From Acholoe squamosa (taxonomy: Eukaryota > Annelida > Polychaeta > Phyllodocida > Polynoidae): a stretch of DNA of 64,000 nucleotides. The position numbers and the translations under genes are program-made. The DNA lies in the NCBI GenBank assembly GCA_949317995.1, contig OX439040.1, positions 55,028,089 to 55,092,088 on the forward strand. The letters run 5' to 3'. Positions within the stretch are counted from its first letter, which is position 1. Each line of letters begins with the position of its first letter. Below the pieces are notes generated by a model that had not been told where the DNA came from, ran no database searches, and was given only the letters and a program-made list of their open reading frames with translations. Shown piece by piece: positions 60,701-64,000 of the stretch.

Positions 60701-62457
60701 ATCTAAAAATCTAGATCTTTATTTGACTACCACTCTGAAAGCACTGAAAACCTGAAAGATCCGAAACTAGTCAGCGGTGATGACTTTAGGTCCTCCAGTT
60801 GACGATACCTAAAACTACAGCTTTAGGTAGTCAAAATGATGACATTAGGTCGTCATCCTGATGACCTAAGTCGTCAGTATGACAATACTGACAGTACAGA
60901 GTTGTCATACTGATGACTTAGGTCATCAGGATGATGACCTAAAGTCATCATTTTGACTACCTAAAGTTGTAGTTTTAGGTATCGTCAACTTGAGGACCTA
61001 AAGTGGTCACCACTGACTAGTTTCGGATCTTGCAGGTTTTCAGTGAGAGTTTCCTTGATATTACAGCTCCCTGTGAATATTATATCTCTTGCATTATGTA
61101 AAAAGATGCAAGGTGGGATTCGACCTTGATCAACTTCATTCTTAGAAACGTATTTTTAAATGTTTCCTAATTTTTATGTGGGGACGGATGCCTTTTTGGA
61201 CTTTGAGGCAGTTATCTGAGAGAGTTGAAAGTGTCATGACGGCAATACCTGTGCATTGGCACGCTGTGCAACATGTCCGTTTTGAACTGGTTAGGGTGCT
61301 CTAGGAACCCCTCTAACCAGGGATTAATTATTGCAAATCAGATTCTCAAATGATTATTAAAAGTGACCAATGCTCACCACGATGTCTGTTGCACAACACT
61401 AAATCATCAAATGCATGGAAATGTGCCTCGGACTATCCATACCGGGGTTTTGTGGTGCAAATATAAATTCAGGCCATCAAATCGTTAAGAACATTTACCA
61501 CAATGCGCCAATACATAAGACCCCCATTAGACCTGCTATGACTGCGCTACCAAATCCTATGTATACCACACTACATGCGGACCAATTTTAGATAGCGATG
61601 TCCTCGGCTTATTCTAATGCAATATCCCTGACGGCCTGATATAGCTACTATATTGTCACTGTCCGGGATACAGAAATAGTACACAGACAACAGTATGGCT
61701 CTGCAATGATATAGCCAAAATCATCAGTGAATTTTCAGATCGTCAACTACATTGCAATAAGCTCCTAACCTGTCGCAAAATGTCATAAAAAATCCAATTA
61801 TACACATAATTAATGTCATAGTTTGTGAGAGTAGTCTTAGTACTGTTAACTCTAATGTAGGTCAATATAAGCGGCTTATTGTGGCATTATTGGTGAGTGG
61901 GGGCACGTGATTCTTCAAAAGCCACGTGAGTCTTAAAAAGTTAGTGGCACAGGAGCGTGTTGCTCCTATGGTAAAAAGAGCTGTCAGTAGGTACACTCTT
62001 TTCAAAAGAAGTCACGCTCTGCTTCACCATTCAACTTGCACTCACCACATTAGTCTGAAAGAGCTGCACTATCAGGTACCTACTCATGTCACACACTCTA
62101 TAGTATATTATACTGACTGAATTCTCCCAACTAGGTACCTACTCAAATCCCCTTTTTGAGCACCGTACTTGAATGTCCACTTGTGAGCAACAAAAGGGAC
62201 AAGTTATAGCTACATGAAAAGAAAGGACTGGAAACAAGGGCATTTTTAGCCAGCTCTTCCTTTTACCTTAGGAGCAACACCCTCCTGAGCCAAGTGTATA
62301 ATAACTCTTATCCGGTAGGCCTATTTTGGCTTATGCCCCACATGTCTAAGAAAGTGGATATATCCTTTTAATGTGTTTGGAAATGTAAAAATGATGATCA
62401 TGATTATTTTAACATACCTCCTATTTGTTCCTCCGTCAGAATCCTACGCACGTCGTC
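12357..62457 (-). CDS. calmodulin-like EF-hand protein, four exons seen, initiator exon not found
   Basis: Minus-strand join: 62457-62418, 29306-29163, 17923-17681, 12385-12357. This gives 151 codons ending in TAA, open at the N-terminus. Seen: four complete 12-residue EF loops ([48 protein letters not shown]), with all 1, 3, 5 and 12 positions acidic, Asn or Ser as needed for calcium. Family knowledge: calmodulin is a cytosolic calcium sensor that wraps around target helices. Compared with typical animal calmodulin, I count about 20 substitutions plus a changed N-terminus (DDVRRI, three residues longer). Exon lengths 40/144/243/29 and phases follow the classic calmodulin gene, where the first intron falls directly after ATG; a Met-only first exon is therefore likely. 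The changes suggest a paralogue rather than the main calmodulin. Confidence 0.9.
14959..15206. repeat. GGAGGCC foldback element, copy 3, degraded
   Basis: The left end GGAGGCCATTTCTTAAGGTA is well preserved. The right end (GTTAAGAAATCGTTACC) is diverged. The internal ACGACTGC and GGGCAGTCGTA blocks match copies 1 and 2. Confidence 0.65.
16649..16970. mobile_element. PIF/Harbinger-like MITE, copy 2
   Basis: It has the same terminal repeat as copy 1 (GGGAGTGGTCATTATTTATC), with TTA on both sides (16646-16648 and 16971-16973). It is the longest intact copy, because the internal GAGGGG-CTAAAAA segments and G runs are expanded. Overlapping open frames on both strands here come only from this repeat. 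Confidence 0.83.
17681..17923 (-). CDS. calmodulin-like exon C (EF-hands 2, 3 and 4)
   Basis: A 243-nt exon equal to the sum of two separate vertebrate calmodulin exons (107 + 136), so the intron between FDK and DGNG is absent here, as in several invertebrates. The acceptor AG is at 17925-17924 and the donor GTGGGT starts at 17680. The central linker is [19 protein letters not shown]; the Met normally in the KMKDTD segment is Ile. The C-lobe helix [19 protein letters not shown] is unchanged, including the lysine that is often trimethylated. Confidence 0.95.
17985..18452. mobile_element. TTAA-ended element, copy 2 (inverted relative to copy 1)
   Basis: It starts TTAAAGCTGCAACAAG and ends CCAGCTTTAA, the reverse complement of 8831-9315 with moderate divergence. 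It ends only 62 bp from the acceptor side of calmodulin-like exon C, so it lies directly upstream of that exon in the transcript. Confidence 0.72.
23488..23523. repeat. short perfect hairpin
   Basis: TTAACCCCCAGCTCCA-type arms meet around AGGT in the sequence CTAACCCCCAGCTCC / GGAGCTGGGGGTTA. About 16 bp of stem; function unknown. Confidence 0.5.
25268..25442. mobile_element. PIF/Harbinger-like MITE, short subfamily
   Basis: The terminal repeats GGGAGTGATCATTTTTTAAC and their inverse are almost perfect. TTA flanks both ends (25265-25267 and 25443-25445). At 175 bp it keeps the GGTGGGTTTGAGGG and CCCACCAGCCC blocks of the longer family but has lost most of the middle. Confidence 0.82.
26100..26330. 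mobile_element. Harbinger-like MITE variant, left end only
   Basis: It begins GGGAGCGATCACTATTTATG after TTA, then a G run and a series of CCCC-separated AAATTGCCCCC-like units. The matching right end was not found, so the right boundary is approximate and the copy may be truncated. Confidence 0.5.
27171..27365. mobile_element. Harbinger-like MITE variant, left end only
   Basis: It begins GGGAGCGTTCATTATTTATG after TTAA, followed by repeated GGGGGAGGCA-TTTCATTTT units whose sense is complementary to the units at 26100. The right end is not identifiable; the boundary is approximate. Confidence 0.5.
27839..28032. mobile_element. degraded Harbinger-like MITE relative
   Basis: The right side ends CCAGTCCCCCTGTTAAAAAA, resembling the right terminal repeat of the 25268 copy. 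The interior has AAAAATTT-GACCCCTTGA blocks of the same family. The left terminus is missing. Confidence 0.45.
28753..29113. mobile_element. CAGGAG-ended element, copy 1, next to calmodulin-like exon B
   Basis: The ends are CTGGAGGGTGTTGCTCCTAT and its inverse ATAGGAGCAACACCCTCCTG. The family recurs at 38312, 41955 and 61950 with conserved interior (CTTCACCATTCAACTTGC, GGTACCTACTCA). This copy ends 48 bp from the splice donor of exon B, inside the transcribed intron. Confidence 0.75.
29163..29306 (-). CDS. calmodulin-like exon B (EF-hand 1 and start of EF-hand 2)
   Basis: A 144-nt exon, the same length as in vertebrate calmodulin genes. The acceptor AG is at 29308-29307 and the donor GTAGGT starts at 29162. 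It encodes [15 protein letters not shown], then the [13 protein letters not shown] helix, ending in DADG. The first calcium loop carries N and S where calmodulin has D and G (DKNSDG instead of DKDGDG), and ISASE replaces ITTKE. Confidence 0.93.
30104..31631 (-). pseudogene. 5'-truncated LINE fragment (L1/Tx1-like C-terminal region)
   Basis: On the minus strand, broken frames read a [17 protein letters not shown] segment followed by FNWIKRL, then a [15 protein letters not shown] cysteine-histidine motif near 30690. Family knowledge: GGLxxxD...WIKRL after the reverse transcriptase and a late C..H..C motif are typical of L1/Tx1-type second ORFs. Several stops and frameshifts make it dead. The catalytic reverse transcriptase part is absent. 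A 19-bp direct repeat (ATTATTGTTATGTATTTTT) flanks it at 30085-30103 and 31632-31650, as expected for target-primed insertion with 5' truncation. The clade assignment is from memory of motifs. Confidence 0.72.
33057..33096. repeat. 40-bp hairpin
   Basis: GGTAGTGCCTATACTA is mirrored by TAGTATAGGCACTACC around a short AT loop. A perfect 16-bp stem; possibly a tiny foldback remnant. Confidence 0.6.
33316..33800. repeat. 26-bp minisatellite, about 18 copies
   Basis: Units close to TATTGTTACTAAGGCTAGCC followed by ACTCCC are joined head to tail without spacers. Copies differ at several positions (GGTACC, TCACTA, TTATC variants), so the array is not freshly expanded. No open frame runs through it. 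Confidence 0.85.
33930..34060 (+). repeat. possible SINE/LINE 3' tail
   Basis: A segment ending CTGTCGAAATGGCGATAAAC followed by an ACTC microsatellite resembles the 3' tail of invertebrate SINE or RTE-like elements. Only the tail is recognisable and no target duplication was found. Confidence 0.25.
37088..37252. repeat. 165-bp foldback element
   Basis: ATACACAGCT at the left is mirrored by AGCTGTGTAT at the right. The inner arms GGACAAAACTACCAGTTTTA are perfect inverted copies around an AT-rich loop. The arms differ by small gaps. Confidence 0.7.
38312..38676. mobile_element. CAGGAG-ended element, copy 2
   Basis: Left end CAGGAGCGTGTTGCTCCTAT, right end ATAGGAGAATCACCCTCCTG, an inverted repeat of about 27 bp. 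The interior matches the other copies closely. No clear target duplication. Confidence 0.78.
40319..40417. repeat. hairpin-forming inverted repeat
   Basis: GACAGATAACTTGAGCTGT at the left is exactly mirrored by ACAGCTCAAGTTATCTGTC at the right, with a 60-bp loop. Confidence 0.65.
41050..41293. repeat. GGTCGAATCCC-type element, diverged copy
   Basis: TTCCCACATGGCGATCTAGG at the left is mirrored by a CTAAATCGTCATATGGGATT-type right end followed by CGACC. Inner AAATCTCTGCGATTTTAGTC and its inverse also match. The left GGTCGAA end is lost. A half copy stands near 23785. Confidence 0.6.
41653..41919. mobile_element. PIF/Harbinger-like MITE, copy 3
   Basis: Terminal repeats GGGAGTGGTCATTATTTATC in both orientations, with TTA at 41650-41652 and 41920-41922. 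The interior is as in copies 1 and 2. Confidence 0.83.
41955..42309. mobile_element. CAGGAG-ended element, copy 3 (inverted)
   Basis: Ends CAGGAGGGTGTTGGTCCTAT and ATAGGAGCAACACGCTCCTG. Its interior is the reverse complement of the 38312 and 61950 copies. It starts only 36 bp after Harbinger-like copy 3. Confidence 0.78.
43181..43292. repeat. pyrimidine-rich microsatellite
   Basis: CTCGTTCT, then TCTG repeats, then a CT run, then TATC repeats. The overlapping open frames made of Leu, Ser, Cys and Val come only from this tract. Confidence 0.9.
43424..43519. repeat. 48-bp tandem duplication
   Basis: Two adjacent copies of a unit starting ATTTAGGGGATTTTATGTCT at 43424 and 43472 are nearly identical, so the duplication is recent. 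Confidence 0.85.
45453..45934. mobile_element. 482-bp MITE with 8-bp target duplication (hAT-like)
   Basis: The ends are CCCGGGGGGGCCACTCC and its inverse GGAGTGCCCCCCCCCCCGGG. ATTCTATC is duplicated exactly on both sides (45445-45452 and 45935-45942). An 8-bp duplication is the hAT hallmark. The interior consists of repeated ACCCCTTTT-type segments separated by AAAA-rich linkers and has no real gene. Confidence 0.8.
46611..46882. mobile_element. diverged Harbinger-like MITE
   Basis: The left end GGGAATGATCATTTTCTAAC and the right end GTTAAAGGATAATCACTCCC are imperfect inverted copies resembling the 25268 subfamily. No TTA duplication is retained. Confidence 0.6.
48505..49406. mobile_element. 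902-bp AACGTT-rich element with CCCAGGTA ends
   Basis: It starts CCCAGGTACCAAGAAACGTT and ends AATAACCTCATTTTGTTACC plus TGGG. The outer CCCAGGTA(C/A)CAA is an inverted repeat. Inside are many AACGTT and TTGATT motifs on both flanks with a unique centre. Non-coding; superfamily not assigned. Confidence 0.65.
50508..51247. mobile_element. CACTGAAAACCTG-ended element, longer copy
   Basis: The left end CACTGAAAACCTG and the right end AGGTTTTCAGTG match the family at 60742. Both sides carry GACGAGTTT and CGTCAGTGACGACC-like blocks. A unique 400-bp centre separates the arms, so this may be one element or two partial copies. Confidence 0.5.
52049..52339. mobile_element. PIF/Harbinger-like MITE, copy 4, left end lost
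   Basis: The interior and right end (TTGATAAATAATGACCACTC) match copies 1 to 3. The left terminal repeat is missing; the element begins abruptly at the TTTGAGGGG block. This suggests truncation after insertion. Confidence 0.75.
52895..52935. repeat. CAC/CA microsatellite
   Basis: A C run passes into CAC triplets and then CA dinucleotides. Open frames over it on both strands are artefacts. Confidence 0.85.
53734..54042. mobile_element. CAGGGGC-ended MITE, copy 3
   Basis: It begins CAGGGGCATAG and ends TTCCTACGCCTCTG. TGAAT is duplicated exactly at 53729-53733 and 54043-54047. The interior is highly similar to copy 2 at 11162, including the CCATCACGCATCAGCCGAC block. Confidence 0.82.
54370..54448. 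repeat. 39-40 bp tandem duplication
   Basis: Two copies of a unit starting ACAGAAAGACGTACATTAGT lie at 54370 and 54409, with one single-base insertion. Confidence 0.8.
55070..56300. repeat. GATG-type minisatellite inside GGCCA-rich flanks
   Basis: The core (about 55196-56175) is built from degenerate units such as GGAGGCACTGATGACATACT and shorter TGATGTATGGTGA units. Both flanks contain GGCCA(C/T)ATG and CAAATGGCC-like motifs in roughly inverted order. The long His/Ser/Ile-rich minus frames here are the repeat read in translation. Confidence 0.75.
56470..56673. repeat. 204-bp GGTCGAATCCC foldback element
   Basis: AGGTCGAATCCCACATGGCG and its exact inverse CGCCATGTGGGATTCGACCT form the ends. 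The inner arms (CAAGGGCCATAAAACGCAAG and the inverse) also pair. Related pieces occur at 41050, 59254 and near 61113. Confidence 0.75.
57649..57718. repeat. AT dinucleotide microsatellite
   Basis: About 70 bp of nearly pure AT, with two G interruptions near 57705-57709. It gives rise to a spurious Tyr-Ile frame on the minus strand. Confidence 0.95.
58710..58785. repeat. hairpin of about 36-bp arms
   Basis: CTGACCAGTCTATGG and TGTTCCGTCCCTCCACAAT are mirrored immediately to the right around an AATATT centre. Short direct GTGGCGGCAT motifs lie on each side. Confidence 0.65.
59254..59875. mobile_element. 622-bp AGGCCAAATCCC-ended element
   Basis: AGGCCAAATCCCACAATGTG at the left and CACATGGTGGGATTTGGCCT at the right are near-perfect inverses. 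ATA flanks both ends (59251-59253 and 59876-59878), which would also allow a TA duplication as in Tc1/mariner MITEs. The ends resemble the GGTCGAATCCC family. Confidence 0.7.
60742..61045. repeat. 304-bp near-perfect palindromic element
   Basis: CACTGAAAACCTG opens and its inverse closes the element. The arms, about 145 bp each, mirror each other almost completely, including the GATACCTAAAACTACA and GTCATCCTGATGACCTAAGT blocks. The centre lies near 60893. Confidence 0.82.
61950..62287. mobile_element. CAGGAG-ended element, copy 4
   Basis: Left end CAGGAGCGTGTTGCTCCTAT, right end TTAGGAGCAACACCCTCCTG. The interior matches the other copies with one deletion. It ends 130 bp from calmodulin-like exon A. 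Confidence 0.78.
62418..62457 (-). CDS. calmodulin-like exon A (N-terminal)
   Basis: A 40-nt exon encoding [13 protein letters not shown] plus one base. The acceptor AG is at 62459-62458 and the donor GTATGT starts at 62417. The TEEQI motif and phase-1 end match the second exon of calmodulin genes. There is no ATG and an in-frame TGA lies about 24 bp upstream in the intron, so another exon must supply the start. Confidence 0.82.
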
Positions 62458-64000
62458 CTGCAACAATGGTTTTATCAATCAGTCATGCACTTATCTATTC
62501 ATTTTGATTTCGTAGTTATATACATTACTATAGAGGGGAGGTATCTAAACAAATTCTGCCTGGGGTTTAGGGGAAAAAAATCATGAGGTTTTTATTTTCT
62601 CGTATTATCTTGCCAAAATTATGGTGCATGCAAGATAGAGGTCTATTTTGGTGGATGGGTCTCCTTATGCCATTATTCTACTCCATTTCCCTATCCCTTT
62701 CCTACACTGACTATATGGTCTAGCCATTTTATTCCGAAACTGATATACTGGGTGAGGTCATCAGAAAGTGTAAGATTTTGCCTTTGGAGGGCCTGAAAAA
62801 TTATTTTTCTAGGTACTTTATATAACCTTAACAAATTTGTGAAGGGACATACCCTTAGCTCAGAAAACCAAAAAATATCGACTTAGGACCTCCGGTTCCA
62901 TTTTTATTGCTTATTTTGTGTCATGTAACGTCCGGTACCAAAATGATGAAATGTGGAGGTATTTGAAGTTGTACTCAGAATGTAGGAATGTCCCATTATG
63001 CATAACAAACACATGAAATAACAAGGTTAATATGTCTATTATTGACTTCAATTACAAAATGGAACAAAATTTGAGGTATGCATGCACAGTAGACTGCCTC
63101 CTACATGATGATAAAAGTACCGGACGTTACGTAACGTCCGGTACTTTTATCAGAATTATTTCACATAAGCTGCTCTCAAACGGAAACAAATGGAGATAGA
63201 CACACAATTTTTTCACCAAAGTAGGGGATAATAGGGCCCTTCAAATGGGTAATAACTACGGATTGAAGCTTCCTTTTTTCCATGTTTTATAACTGATTTG
63301 GATTTAGGTACCGGACGTTACAAATTACAGATTTCCATTTTCAAAGACACATGATGAAACATTCTCACTCAGTAACATATCCAAACCTCATGGAAATGAT
63401 ACATATGATCATATACAATACAAAAAATAACTTTGGGATGCTCCAGATGTTCTTTATTCAATACAGGACACTTTTAAAAAATACAAAAAGTTAAAAAAGA
63501 ACAAATTTGGCCAGTTTTTTTTCACTTCGGTAGGCTACAAGTCTAAGAGCTTTTGATGCATGACCACAAATTAACATTTTTCTGATAGCCCTAAGTGTCC
63601 TCTATCAAATGAGTCTATGTAAGATAAGATTGGTTCACAACTTCTTTCTCCAGAGCCATAAGAGTCCAAAATGACCCCAAAAACACAAAATCTATACTGC
63701 TTTCTGGCGACCTGACCCATCTCTCTACCCTTTACCTGTGATAACTGTAATAAGGGGCAGGTAGGTCAAGATAGATTTACACTGCTTTTTGGTTAGGATA
63801 AAGTGCGCTGGTAGCCTAGCTTTGGTTTGGTGCGAAAGAGATAAGCTCTTTCTTATCATCCTCTTATCCACTTCTTGAAATTTTACTACAACTTCACCAT
63901 AATGTATCGATTTTTCCCCAAAAAGACATGAATAAAACTGATATCGCCTAACGACCTAAGTCACTATTCGCCTATTTCGATTAGACTGAAACAATATACC
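62458..64000 (-). other. calmodulin-like upstream intron, start of gene not found
   Basis: AT-rich DNA upstream of exon A in the transcript. A Met-only first exon followed by GT cannot be told from chance; an ATG before GTGAAG on the minus strand at 63900-63898 is one weak candidate. A palindromic GTAACGTCCGG cluster is listed separately. Confidence 0.4.
62926..63319. repeat. CCGGACGTTAC inverted cluster with 44-bp perfect palindrome
   Basis: TAACGTCCGGTACC near 62926 and GGTACCGGACGTTA near 63306 face each other. Midway, 63109-63152 is a perfect 44-bp palindrome centred on TTAC/GTAA and containing the same CCGGACGTTAC motif twice. This could be a foldback element or two elements joined head to head. 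Confidence 0.65.

Larger units (their letters stand above)
29307..62417 (-). other. calmodulin-like intron A-B (33 kb)
   Basis: A very large intron that is mostly repeats and unique AT-rich DNA. Transposons and tandem repeats within it are listed separately. Stretches with nothing I can support include about 31660-33050, 34260-36000, 37800-38300, 38680-40300, 42800-43180, 43700-45440 and 57800-58700. I found no calmodulin exon or other protein domain in it apart from the LINE fragment. Confidence 0.55.

Overview
The window is nuclear DNA of an invertebrate animal. Two multi-exon genes have GT-AG introns, surrounding DNA is full of small non-autonomous DNA transposons, and there is no operon, Shine-Dalgarno or bacterial gene density. 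The proteins (a TRIM-NHL ubiquitin ligase and a divergent calmodulin) suit a lancelet, hemichordate, mollusc or brachiopod; I cannot decide between these from sequence alone.

Layout. (1) 1164-6162, + strand: a six-coding-exon TRIM-NHL gene encoding 697 aa (RING, two B-boxes, coiled coil, six NHL repeats). All five introns are phase 0, and three of the four larger ones carry a small repeat element. (2) 6163-12140: space between the two convergent genes, holding inverted-repeat elements, two tRNA-like promoters, a GC-rich tandem repeat and one copy of a 0.5 kb element. (3) 12357-62457, - strand: four exons of a calmodulin-like gene, about 450 bp of coding sequence spread over 50 kb. Exon boundaries and phases match the classical calmodulin layout, with introns of about 5.3, 11.2 and 33.1 kb; the initiator-Met exon was not found. 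(4) Those introns hold nearly everything else: a PIF/Harbinger-like MITE family with TTA target duplications, a CAGGGGC-ended family with 5-bp duplications, an element with an 8-bp duplication, several long foldback palindromes, a dead LINE fragment with a 19-bp duplication, minisatellites and microsatellites.

No further protein-coding gene could be supported inside the calmodulin introns. The two genes converge and show no obvious functional link. The main interest is the divergent calmodulin, the complete TRIM-NHL model (neither is visible as a single ORF), and the dense set of transposon families whose ends and target duplications can be read directly.
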